Shown here: piece by piece, positions 8,326 to 17,160 of the stretch
How positions within the stretch are numbered: the first letter of the stretch is position 1
How the letters are laid out: each line of letters opens with the position of its first letter
Assembly (NCBI GenBank): GCA_007375725.1
Contig: VMEV01000012.1
Span: forward strand, 1-35,361
Length of the DNA stretch: 35,361 nucleotides
Direction: 5' to 3'
Source: Parcubacteria group bacterium Greene0416_36
GTDB taxonomy: Bacteria; Patescibacteriota; Patescibacteriia; VMEV01
Made by a program: the position numbers and the translations under genes
Notes under the pieces: generated by a model
Database searches by the model: none
Told to the model about the DNA's origin: nothing
Seen by the model: the letters and a program-made list of their open reading frames with translations, nothing else

Positions 8326-9612
8326 TTATTTTACCATTTTCGAGACCAAATACTCTATACATTTTCTAGATGTAGCTGCATTTTTAAGGTATTCCCGATA
8401 AGCAGGCGAACTAAAATATTTGAGGGCCTCTTTATTATCTTTATAATTGCCCTTTATTTTTTCGATCTCTCGCGTGATTTGGTCATTGTCCGATTGCAAT
8501 TTCAAACTATCAGCGATCTGATAGACAACCAGAGACGCTTTGACTCGCCGGATAGCATCCGGGGAGAATTCCAAGAGTAAATCCTCAGGTTTTTTGCCCA
8601 AACGTTTGAGATAATCCTCAAAATTGAGACCATATCCTGAAACATTTTCACGGATCTCTTCGAGCATTCGGCGGGATTCAGCGGTGACCAGAACATCCGG
8701 AATTTCTCCGAACTGAGTTTTTTCAATCAAAAATTTAAAAATTTCATTCTCCACGCGGTTTTTTTCTTCTTTCTCTTTTTCAGCCACCAAATTGACGCGC
8801 ACTTTTTCTTTGAGTTCAGCCAAATCTTTATGGCCTCCAAGAGAAAGCACAAAATCATCGGTGAGTTCCGGCAGGTGGATAGAGTAAACCCCATATAAAT
8901 ACACCTTGAATTGGCCCTCTCGGCCGCCCAAACGCTTATCAAAATAATCCTTGGGGAATATCAAGGAAAATTCCTTCTTCTCCCCAGCCTTCATACCAAT
9001 AATATTAGCCTCAAATCCCGGAAGCATCGCTCCGTCTCCGATGACAAAAGGATACTTCTTGGCCGATCCCCCCTCCCAAGGAACATTGTCGAACGACAAA
9101 TCAAAATCTGCCTCGACTTTGTCGCCAGTGGCCGCCGTGCGGTCTTCTAATTTTTCAGTACGGCGAGATTTTTGCAAATCCAACAAAACCTTCTCGATAT
9201 CAGCGTCTTTGACCTCCGGAGATTTCCGATCAATTTTTGTATCCAAGTAATTATTTGGCAAAGTAATTTCTGGAAATAAGGAAACTTTAATTTTATAAGA
9301 AAAAGGATTTCCTGGAGCCAGCATCACGATTTCGATTTCTGGAGAACCGACAATCTTAAGATTTTCCTGTTTAATAGCAGGAAAACAAGAGTCATTGACA
9401 GCTTTTTGGCTGGCGCGCTCCCAAATCGCCATCTCCCCGATTTGATTTTTTACCACATCATAAGGAGCATGTCCCTCACGGAATCCATGAATTTTAATAT
9501 TGCTGGAAATCTCAGCCGCAGCCTTGCTCAAAAAAGGCTTCATCTCGTCGGCTGACAATTCCACCACTAGCTCCACTAAATTCCTCTTAGCATCGTTTTT
9601 AGTCACTTTCAT
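8326..9612 (-). CDS. tig: Trigger factor
   Basis: Full domain layout: IHGFREGHAP, middle FKBP-like domain with KVEADFDLSFDN and PGFEANIIGMKAGEKKEFSLIFPKDY, helical C-terminus. Confidence 0.92.
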   Translation of the reverse strand: MKVTKNDAKRNLVELVVELSADEMKPFLSKAAAEISSNIKIHGFREGHAPYDVVKNQIGEMAIWERASQKAVNDSCFPAIKQENLKIVGSPEIEIVMLAPGNPFSYKIKVSLFPEITLPNNYLDTKIDRKSPEVKDADIEKVLLDLQKSRRTEKLEDRTAATGDKVEADFDLSFDNVPWEGGSAKKYPFVIGDGAMLPGFEANIIGMKAGEKKEFSLIFPKDYFDKRLGGREGQFKVYLYGVYSIHLPELTDDFVLSLGGHKDLAELKEKVRVNLVAEKEKEEKNRVENEIFKFLIEKTQFGEIPDVLVTAESRRMLEEIRENVSGYGLNFEDYLKRLGKKPEDLLLEFSPDAIRRVKASLVVYQIADSLKLQSDNDQITREIEKIKGNYKDNKEALKYFSSPAYREYLKNAATSRKCIEYLVSKMVK

Positions 9613-9663
9613 AAAAATAATACTGCAATATTACTGATTAAATCCCCTCCGGAATCAGCATAA

Positions 9664-10446
9664 TCATGACGCCTTTTTATTATCTTGTTTTCGAATATCC
9701 CAAAGAGCCCCCAGCAAAAAAAACATATAGATCAGTAAATATAAGAACCCCCAGTCCAGCCCGATGAAGAGGATAAGGGTGGAATAAACCCATGCCGGAC
9801 CATTGGCTAAAATACTTACCTTGACCACCTCTTCCCATCGATACTTTCCTCCAGCGGCCAGAAGCCAGAGATACAGGATCGTACCAAAGAGCAGGGCATA
9901 AATCAAAAATAACCCGCCATGAAATAAACCCGAGGCCAAAAATACTCCCAATAGGAATAAAGATATCAACGGCCCCTTCCAAGATAGGAGTGACTCCTTG
10001 TTCACAGCCCATTTTTCATCCACAGGATAAGGAATCACATTGAAGCCGCTGCGCCCAGACATGGCAATCCCATCTCGCACGATGAAAAAAGCCGGCCCAG
10101 AACTTGCTTCCCGAGGTGGGATACCTTCTACTGATAAAGAAGGGTTGATCGAAAAATAAAGTAATCCCTGATCTTCGCGGAATTCAAAAATTTTATTATC
10201 TTTTGTCTCCATTTTTCCATTTTCGATCTCGAATTCTGGAAATTCAATCCCTTCCGAACTCGACAAATGATTGACAAACAAATATCCCCCAATACCCACC
10301 ACAAACGACGCCAAAACCCCGGTAAAAGCCAGAAGAAACACAAAATATCCCGCGATGCTCGTCCAGGATGAACGCTTGAGAGTATGATAAATCGAAAAAT
10401 CCGTAGAACTGCGCCAAAGTACGCGAAAAGGATTTTTAAATGTCAT
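9664..10446 (-). CDS. Multi-TM membrane protein (DUF1189-like)
   Basis: Several hydrophobic TM segments; N-terminus resembles DUF1189 family. Confidence 0.65.
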   Translation of the reverse strand: MTFKNPFRVLWRSSTDFSIYHTLKRSSWTSIAGYFVFLLAFTGVLASFVVGIGGYLFVNHLSSSEGIEFPEFEIENGKMETKDNKIFEFREDQGLLYFSINPSLSVEGIPPREASSGPAFFIVRDGIAMSGRSGFNVIPYPVDEKWAVNKESLLSWKGPLISLFLLGVFLASGLFHGGLFLIYALLFGTILYLWLLAAGGKYRWEEVVKVSILANGPAWVYSTLILFIGLDWGFLYLLIYMFFLLGALWDIRKQDNKKAS

Positions 10447-10453
10447 AATAAAA

Positions 10454-11710
10454 CTATTCTTTTTTTGACTTACCTTTCTTTGCTCGTGATTTGGGAGCGG
10501 ATTCCGGTTCTTTTTGCATGGGTTCCTCCTCCTTTATGGAGGCCGGAGATGGAACAGTGGCAGGAACACCGGTTCTCTCGCCCAAAATATTAATTTTCCA
10601 TCCGACCAAACGCGCGGCCAATCGGACATTTTGTCCGGATTTGCCGATGGCCAAGGACAATTGATCTTCCCCAACGGTCACCACTGCGGATTTGGAATTA
10701 GGATCCACCTTGATTTCACGGACTTTAGCGGGGGATAAGGCATGGGAAATAAACTCCTCCGGCTTGTCGGAATATTGAATGATATCGATTTTTTCTCCGC
10801 CCAGCTCAGAAATAATGGTCTGGACGCGGGTTCCCTTTTGGCCCACACAAGAGCCAATAGGATCGATATTCTCGCCAATCGCGCGCACGGCTACCTTTGA
10901 ACGTGAACCTGGGTCGCGGGCCACGGACATCACCTCAATGCCGCCGCTGGCAATCTCGGGAATTTCAAAGGCAAAGAGAGCCTTAACCAAATTTTCGTGA
11001 GTTCTCGAAAGCCGAATTTCCGCCCCCTTAGGGCCCATAACAACGGCCTCGAGATAAAATTTAAGGCGTCCGCCTGTGACATAATTCTCGCCCGCCAGCT
11101 GGCCTTCCGGAGGCAAAATCGCAATGGCCGTACCTAAATCCACCAGATACACGCGGCCTTCCTTTCGCTGAACCGTACCCAAAATGAGCTCGCCTTCGCG
11201 AGACTTAAATTCGGTGAATACAGTCTGGCGCTCGGCCTCTCGGAGCTTCTGAATCACCACCTGCTTGGCGGTCTGCGCGGCCATGCGGCCAAACGCATCA
11301 GGAACCGTCAGGTGAGTTTTAACGGTGTCTCCGATATTGAGGCTCGCATTATTCATTCGGGCCTCGCTGATCATGATCTCGTTTTTCGGATTGAAGCGTT
11401 TTCTCTCTTCCATGTCCGGTGGAATGATTTTTCCTTCGGCCAAGAGTTTGGTTTTTTCTTCGGATAATTTGATGAATTCTTCGGCTTCTTTTTCAAGATC
11501 GCGGTCTTCGGCTACGGTTTTGATATCGAACACGTCAAAATTTCCAGTTTCCATATCCAGAGTCACTTTGACATTTTGATTGAGCTGCCCGAAATCTTTG
11601 CGGAACGCCGCGGCCAATGCGGACTCGACGGTTTCGACAACCAGCTCCAGAGGAAGTCGCTTCTCCTCGCAGAGCATTTTGATGGCGGCGATGATGGGTG
11701 ATTGAGACAT
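10454..11710 (-). CDS. nusA: Transcription termination/antitermination factor NusA
   Basis: SRTHENLVKALFAFEIPEIASGGIEVMSVARDPGSRSKVAVRA, DPIGSCVGQKGTRVQTIISEL, QLSLAIGKSGQNVRLAARL. Confidence 0.96.
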   Translation of the reverse strand: MSQSPIIAAIKMLCEEKRLPLELVVETVESALAAAFRKDFGQLNQNVKVTLDMETGNFDVFDIKTVAEDRDLEKEAEEFIKLSEEKTKLLAEGKIIPPDMEERKRFNPKNEIMISEARMNNASLNIGDTVKTHLTVPDAFGRMAAQTAKQVVIQKLREAERQTVFTEFKSREGELILGTVQRKEGRVYLVDLGTAIAILPPEGQLAGENYVTGGRLKFYLEAVVMGPKGAEIRLSRTHENLVKALFAFEIPEIASGGIEVMSVARDPGSRSKVAVRAIGENIDPIGSCVGQKGTRVQTIISELGGEKIDIIQYSDKPEEFISHALSPAKVREIKVDPNSKSAVVTVGEDQLSLAIGKSGQNVRLAARLVGWKINILGERTGVPATVPSPASIKEEEPMQKEPESAPKSRAKKGKSKKE

Positions 11711-11817
11711 AAGTTAGGTGGTAGGTTGTAGGAGGTAGTGAGTAGGTAACAACAAAGCTCCAACAGCCAATACTTAGATAGTTATTTAAATAATTATATA
11801 AAAATCCGGCAAAAGTT

Positions 11818-11843
11818 AAAACCAGATGAAGAATCATCTGGTT
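11818..11843. terminator. Terminator-like hairpin
   Basis: AAACCAGATGAagaaTCATCTGGTTT. Confidence 0.75.
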
Positions 11844-11889
11844 TTATTACAATAGAATAATAGCATAGGCAGATGGGGTTGTCAAAAAC

Positions 11890-12266
11890 CTATTTTTCTC
11901 CCGAGATAATCCATCTCCCAATCGCATCTAAACACATATTTACATTTTGATATACAGAAAATATTTCCTCTATTTCCCTGTATTCATAGTAGCTATGGAC
12001 CAATCCTTTTTCGGGTCCCTCCAAAGGGTAGTACATTTGCTCGCCGAATTTCGCTTGATTGGCGAAAAAATTTTTATTTTGGTGAGACTGAAAATCAGGC
12101 AATGTGATAAAAATCTTTCCGCCCACACATAACCACCGATAAATTTTGTTAATAAAGAAGATTGTTTCACAAAAGCCACGAAAGGCTCGATGACGCCTTC
12201 AGCTAAAGTCGCCCAAGATTCTCCGCCATTCAAATAAGCTTTATAAATATCATCCCATTGTGTCAT
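11890..12266 (-). pseudogene. SAM-dependent methyltransferase remnant, core deleted and frame shifted
   Basis: N-terminal MTQWDDIYKAYLNGGESWATLAEGVIEPFV joins directly, in another frame, to C-terminal TIFFINKIYRWLCVGGKIFITLPDFQ; no SAM-binding core. Confidence 0.65.
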
Positions 12267-12331
12267 GGCTACTAATCTCCTATAAAAGAACTCAAAAATA
12301 ATAATTACATTAATACAAAAAAACAAAAAAA

Positions 12332-12721
12332 TCAAGCGACCAGATACTTCTCTAGGCTCTTTTTCACCTCAAAATTTTTGAAATGCTCGAGGAATAGTCG
12401 GCCGGCTTCACGGTAGAGGATGACAAGGTCGATTTGATAGGGATTATTCAAATTTCGCGCGCGGCCGAGATAATTATTCACGGATTTGATGAATTTCTTT
12501 TGCTTAGACCAGCCGAAAGATTCAAGAGCATCAAATCGGCCGTCATCCGCGTCCAAGCGCAATTTCACCTCAACAAAAGAAAGTGTCTCGTCTTTTTGCG
12601 CCACAATATCAATCTCCCCCAATCGATACGAGCAATTACGCTCGCGGATTGAGTAGCCTTCCGATTCGAGATAATCGGAGACGAGATTTTCGGCGATAGT
12701 GCCTTTATCCGAAGTATTCAT
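12332..12721 (-). CDS. YraN/UPF0102-family endonuclease-like protein
   Basis: GTIAENLVSDYLESEGYSIRERN, LGEIDIVAQKDETLSFVEVKLR. Confidence 0.9.
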   Translation of the reverse strand: MNTSDKGTIAENLVSDYLESEGYSIRERNCSYRLGEIDIVAQKDETLSFVEVKLRLDADDGRFDALESFGWSKQKKFIKSVNNYLGRARNLNNPYQIDLVILYREAGRLFLEHFKNFEVKKSLEKYLVA

Positions 12722-12753
12722 AAATTAAATTCCACATCTCCCAAAATGAAAGG

Positions 12754-12895
12754 GTTGACGAATTGGAATCTTTCAACTATCATTACTGACAGGTAACAAG
12801 GTATCCGATTCTTTCTGATTAAAAGAATCATCTCACATGGAACATGTTATCTTCTTTTTGAAAGACCCCTGATTATGGGGTTCTTTTAATTTCTA
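12754..12895 (+). ncRNA. Candidate small RNA with promoter and terminator
   Basis: TTGACG-N17-TATCAT promoter; GATTCTTTctgattaAAAGAATC hairpin; ACATGgaaCATGT; terminator AAAGACCCCtgattatGGGGTTCTTTT. Confidence 0.4.
12861..12887 (+). terminator. Rho-independent terminator on plus strand
   Basis: AAAGACCCC-TGATTAT-GGGGTTCTTTTAATTT. Confidence 0.75.
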
Positions 12896-12941
12896 CGATT
12901 ATCAAGAGAAGTACCGACAAAAACATCGCAGCTTCCACCAT
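12873..12941 (-). CDS. Candidate 22-aa hydrophobic peptide MVEAAMFLSVLLLIIVEIKRTP
   Basis: GAAAGGAGGTGATGGT-ATG: strong Shine-Dalgarno at 7-nt spacing; single hydrophobic segment and charged tail; stop codon lies in the terminator loop. Confidence 0.5.
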   Translation of the reverse strand: MVEAAMFLSVLLLIIVEIKRTP

Positions 12942-13051
12942 ACCATCACCTCCTTTCTTCGGGATTGATAAAAAGAACCGGATACATGAGATGATAAAAT
13001 AGCTTATCTAAAAGAAAAAACACATTCAATACCTTTATCCACAGAAAAAAG

Positions 13052-13068
13052 AGCCACCTCGGGTGGCT
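13052..13068 (-). terminator. Terminator downstream of the 133-aa membrane protein
   Basis: AGCCACCtcgGGTGGCT flanked by A/T runs. Confidence 0.8.
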
Positions 13069-13104
13069 ATTTTTTCTTTTTCCCCTATAAAATTGGGATA
13101 GTCA

Positions 13105-13506
13105 TCATTTCGGTAAATACTTCTCATACTCCGCTCTCGAAGAAATAGCCCCTCTACGAGAGGGAACAAGTTTCCAGAACTGCCAAATATTCCAGGCCCA
13201 GACGAGACCGCCCAAGCCCACGAGCAAAAACCAAATGCGCATATCGAAAATGGCGACCCTTTGCCAAAGGGTGAACAAAAACCCATACCAGAGTACGGCC
13301 ACGGTCAAAAACAAGCCAGAAAGCTTAGAAAAAAGACGGAGGGCGAAAGAATCATATTTGCCTTCTCGGGTGGACAAAAACAAAAGCACCAAACCCAAAA
13401 TAAAAACGAGACTCGTACCGCCGAGCAATATCTTGCCCCCAAAATCAGTCAGCGGACTGGAAGCGAACCACAATTCGTATGACACAAGCTGAGATAATGA
13501 CATCAT
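13105..13506 (-). CDS. Small integral membrane protein
   Basis: 133 aa with three or more hydrophobic segments. Confidence 0.7.
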   Translation of the reverse strand: MMSLSQLVSYELWFASSPLTDFGGKILLGGTSLVFILGLVLLFLSTREGKYDSFALRLFSKLSGLFLTVAVLWYGFLFTLWQRVAIFDMRIWFLLVGLGGLVWAWNIWQFWKLVPSRRGAISSRAEYEKYLPK

Positions 13507-13572
13507 ATGTAGAAAAAGAATAAAAACGTATTTGAATACGTTTTAACAAAAAATCAAAGGGAATTCAAATTC

Positions 13573-13627
13573 CACGAAACCCTTCGACTCCGCTACGACC
13601 AGCTCAGGGTGACACTATAGTGTCACC
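13573..13627. repeat. CCCTTCGACTCCGCT...CTCAGGGTGAC-type dispersed repeat with 20-bp palindrome GGTGACACTATAGTGTCACC
   Basis: Perfect 20-bp palindrome at 13608-13627 that overlaps the stop codon of the following methyltransferase gene. Confidence 0.75.
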
Positions 13628-14177
13628 GTTTCTTCTCCAACACCAATCCGTAATGATACGGGCCCGCGTCGAATTCGCGGACGGATTCGAGATTGAAGAG
13701 TTTGGCTACTTCCTTGATTTTTTTGGGTTCGAGACGCAAAGAAGAAGGAGGGCCGATCACGGCATCTTCTTTCTTCCAATCCACAATCAAAAGAAGCGCC
13801 CCGATTTTGAGCATTCGGGAGCACTCCTTGAGAATATCGATATATTTTTTGCTTTGAAACAAAATATTGACAAGCATGCCGCGGTCCAATGAATTATTCT
13901 CAATGGGAGCCGCGCCATGAATCTCCAAATCAGTCCACACTGCCACGAGATTAGAAATCCCCATATTTCTGGCCATGGCTTTGATATTTTCGAGGACATT
14001 TTTTTGAACATCCATGACATAAATCACCCCTCCCTCGCCAATAGCCTTCGAAATGGGGAATACAAAGTGAGACAAAGGGCCACAGCCAAAATCCCCAATT
14101 TTATACCCCACATGAAGGTCTAAAAACTGAACCAGCAAAGCGGGATCAATCAAATTTTTAATTTGTGCTGCCGACAT
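13623..14177 (-). CDS. Class I SAM-dependent methyltransferase
   Basis: KIGDFGCGPLSHFVFPISKAIGEGGVIYVMDVQ motif I region; KECSRMLKIGALLLIVDWK. Confidence 0.85.
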   Translation of the reverse strand: MSAAQIKNLIDPALLVQFLDLHVGYKIGDFGCGPLSHFVFPISKAIGEGGVIYVMDVQKNVLENIKAMARNMGISNLVAVWTDLEIHGAAPIENNSLDRGMLVNILFQSKKYIDILKECSRMLKIGALLLIVDWKKEDAVIGPPSSLRLEPKKIKEVAKLFNLESVREFDAGPYHYGLVLEKKR

Positions 14178-14198
14178 AGGTATGGCGAATTATTAAAA

Positions 14199-16622
14199 TC
14201 ATTGTACAACATTTTTCTCAAAAAAAGGAGAAAATAGAATGAATCGCAAGAGAGCCGTCCCCACCTCCTCCAGACTCTCGGGACTCACTTTATCGAGAGT
14301 GTCCTCCATGGTATGAAACGGCGGATAATCAGAATCCAGTAGGAGCATGGCGGGAATACCACGCTCCAAAAATGGAGTATGGTCATCCAATATTTCAATC
14401 CCCATAGAATCATCAAAGGCTCCCCCTCCCGATGACTTCCAAAAAGCATCCATAAAATCGGGGTTATGCCGATAGGAAGACTTTTCTTTTTTAATAACCA
14501 GCTCTCGGTCCCCCACCATATCCACCACAATCACTCCCAAGATATTTTCAGTCATCGCCTCTTTTGAATTAGACCGAGGATATAAATCCCACAGGGTAGC
14601 CGCGAAATAAGACGATCCTAAAGGACGCCAGGATCCATTCCACGAATCTTCCATGGACTCTTCCCCATCAAAAAATACAAAATCGATTCCACAATCCAAT
14701 TCCGATTCTCGAGTAGCCAAAACTCGAGCAACCTCTAATAATACCGCGACTCCGGAGGCAGAATCATTCGCTCCAGGCAAAGGCGAGTTTGGATTCTTTG
14801 GGTCGAGACTCGCGTGTTCTCGAGAATCATAGTGAGTTCCCAAAATAAGCCTCTTTTGTTTCTCAGGATAAAGACGCCCGATAATATTGGAAAGCGGAAC
14901 TTGAACACCACTACTTAAAAATTCGGTGGTCTTCTGCACATGGAGATCCAGCCCCATAGCCTCCAGCTCGGAGGTCAGAAACGACACTATCTTAGCGTGT
15001 CCGGGAGAAGTCGGATACCGCGGACCATAACGCAGCTGCTGAGCAACCAGATCAAACATCTCTTTTCCTTTAACCGATTTTGGATTCTCTTCCACCGCCT
15101 CCGATAAAACCGACAAAAGTGCATAATCCACATCCGAATAATCATCCGTATAAACGGAATAGGCCGATAACTCAAAGCGAACAGGATCAATCAATCGATC
15201 CGATAGCCCTTCAATTTTTAAATTCAAATTTATTCCTTTCATTCTTAATTCTTCATTTTTCATTCTTAATTCATTATTCACCCCCACAAACACAATATTC
15301 TGTGCCTCCAAAACTCCCGGAGACTTCACGGCAAAAAAATAGCTGTTCGGAAATGCCTCCCGAAAGGTTCGCATCTCCGACAAGAGAAAAGAAGGCGTCC
15401 GGCGAGACAAATCCCCGATAATATTTGCCATGAAAACGCCGTCGAGAGACAGATGACTCTTGGCTTCCTCAAAAAATTCCACGGTCGTAAAATGAGTCGG
15501 AATCGAAAATAGCGAGTGATACACATCGCTATAAATCAGGTCATATTTTTTGTCCGTATCCCGTAGAAACCTCCGGCCGTCCATGACGTAATTGGCCAGC
15601 CGATCAGATTCCTGCACTTGGAAAAATTTTTTGCCAATATCCCAAAGAGCAGGTTCGATTTCCACCACATCGACATGCGACGAAGGAAAATCTCTTAAAA
15701 TCCCTTTAGGAATGGAATAAGCTCCCCCGCCCAGTACCAAGGCCTCTTTCATCTCGGATTTGAATAGAGGAAATAGGGCATAATAATGGAAATAGTCATA
15801 CGCTAAATCATCTCCATCCAGAAACATTGCCCCAGAAGAACTGCGATCGAGCTGGAGAAGTCGAGCGGGGCGGTCTTTATATTTTCCATCATACACGATG
15901 ATTTTCTCGTAAATCCCGTCTTGGGCCACCAAAACCGAAGAGTCCCATGATCCGGCAGAGAGCTGAGCCGAAGCCGCCGCCATCCCCAGAATCATCGCCA
16001 CCAACATGACTATTTTCTTTCCGATCAGATTCTTCCAGTCCATGCCCAAAGCTCCCACGACCAGCAAAGACAACGCCGAGCCCCACAAAATCGAGTTCAC
16101 CCCAAATGATGGAACCAGATAAAATCCCGAGAGAAGACTGCCGGCAATGCTTCCCACGGTGGAGTAGAAAAAAATAGTTCCTGAAATGCTTCCCAACTGC
16201 TCCGGATGATCCTGTACCGCGATTTTAATGGCGAATGGAGAGAGCATTCCCAAGAGAAATGACGGGATAAAAAATAATAATAAAGACGAAACGAGCGGCC
16301 CGGATAAAATCGAAAAAATATTGGCCATCTGAGGTAAAAGCCACACGCGTAAAAAATCCAGACAAAACACACTCAGTCCGCCCGCGAAAATAATGGTAAA
16401 AAATAAACTTTTCGATGGATTCCTATCCGCCCACCGGCCGCCGACCCAATACCCCACCGACAAAGCCGCCAGCACTACCGAAAGAACCGAGGACACGGAA
16501 AAGAGAGTATTCCCATAATAAGGAGCCAAAAGGCGCATCGCCAATATTTCCAGTACCAAAACAATGGCGCCGGTATAGAAAACGACGAAATAGAGAGTGT
16601 TTTTGCGGAGGAAGGAGAGCAT
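14199..16622 (-). CDS. Fusion: multi-TM spermidine-synthase-like protein plus C-terminal M28 peptidase/glutaminyl-cyclase-like domain
   Basis: N-terminal TM domain GAIVLVLEILAMRLLAPYYG; EALVLGGGAYSIPKGILRDFPSSHVDVVEIEPALWDIG; M28 motifs GTHYDSR, PGANDSASGVAVLLEVARVL, FFDGEESMEDSW, DDHTPFLERGIPAMLLLDSDYPPFHTMEDTLDKV. Confidence 0.88.
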   Translation of the reverse strand: MLSFLRKNTLYFVVFYTGAIVLVLEILAMRLLAPYYGNTLFSVSSVLSVVLAALSVGYWVGGRWADRNPSKSLFFTIIFAGGLSVFCLDFLRVWLLPQMANIFSILSGPLVSSLLLFFIPSFLLGMLSPFAIKIAVQDHPEQLGSISGTIFFYSTVGSIAGSLLSGFYLVPSFGVNSILWGSALSLLVVGALGMDWKNLIGKKIVMLVAMILGMAAASAQLSAGSWDSSVLVAQDGIYEKIIVYDGKYKDRPARLLQLDRSSSGAMFLDGDDLAYDYFHYYALFPLFKSEMKEALVLGGGAYSIPKGILRDFPSSHVDVVEIEPALWDIGKKFFQVQESDRLANYVMDGRRFLRDTDKKYDLIYSDVYHSLFSIPTHFTTVEFFEEAKSHLSLDGVFMANIIGDLSRRTPSFLLSEMRTFREAFPNSYFFAVKSPGVLEAQNIVFVGVNNELRMKNEELRMKGINLNLKIEGLSDRLIDPVRFELSAYSVYTDDYSDVDYALLSVLSEAVEENPKSVKGKEMFDLVAQQLRYGPRYPTSPGHAKIVSFLTSELEAMGLDLHVQKTTEFLSSGVQVPLSNIIGRLYPEKQKRLILGTHYDSREHASLDPKNPNSPLPGANDSASGVAVLLEVARVLATRESELDCGIDFVFFDGEESMEDSWNGSWRPLGSSYFAATLWDLYPRSNSKEAMTENILGVIVVDMVGDRELVIKKEKSSYRHNPDFMDAFWKSSGGGAFDDSMGIEILDDHTPFLERGIPAMLLLDSDYPPFHTMEDTLDKVSPESLEEVGTALLRFILFSPFFEKNVVQ

Positions 16623-16630
16623 ATAAAAAA

Positions 16631-16648
16631 GCACGGATTTTACCGTGC
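16631..16648 (-). terminator. Terminator abutting the start of the fusion gene
   Basis: Minus strand GCACGGtaaaatCCGTGC-TTTTTT-AT-ATG. Confidence 0.8.
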
Positions 16649-16695
16649 ATTTATAATAACAAAAAAAACTTCAAATTGGCGAACTAGCACAACTT

Positions 16696-17106
16696 TCAAT
16701 GTAAAAAACCATACAATTGCTCTGGAGTTGCGACTACAAAATCAATCAGACAATCACTGCAAGGGTCCCCAGTTTTGGCCTCAAGGGAAAAGACAGGCTT
16801 ATTCAAGGCACGAGCAAAACCCAATTCCAATGTCACGCTCCGGCCAATATATCCATCTTTATTATAAATAAAGACAATATCAGCCCTCCGAATAAAGCTA
16901 AAATGTTCCAAGGTCAACCCCAGAAAGAACACTCGATTATTTCTCGCTGATCCAAAATCCATGGTTTCTTGCGTAGCTTCATAAATATTGGGTTCAAACA
17001 ACAATAACCGTTTTCCCTCCTTTTCCGCCAAAGCTTTTAAACCCGAACAAAATTCGTGCACCTCCTTTGCAAAACGCTTGGAAGCACAAATGACAAGACT
17101 TTTCAT
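16696..17106 (-). CDS. Nucleoside 2-deoxyribosyltransferase-like protein
   Basis: RADIVFIYNKDGYIGRSVTLELGFARALNKPVFSLEA; RBS AAAGGAGATATATT-ATG. Confidence 0.7.
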   Translation of the reverse strand: MKSLVICASKRFAKEVHEFCSGLKALAEKEGKRLLLFEPNIYEATQETMDFGSARNNRVFFLGLTLEHFSFIRRADIVFIYNKDGYIGRSVTLELGFARALNKPVFSLEAKTGDPCSDCLIDFVVATPEQLYGFLH

Positions 17107-17160
17107 AATATATCTCCTTTTTTTCAAGAACAAAAAAACAATGAAAAAACTAGTTATGGA

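Noticed and set aside
15199-15290. Possible CRISPR-like or tandem repeat array
   Set aside because: Units are short, adjacent and without unique spacers; better explained as AT-rich dispersed repeat within a coding frame.
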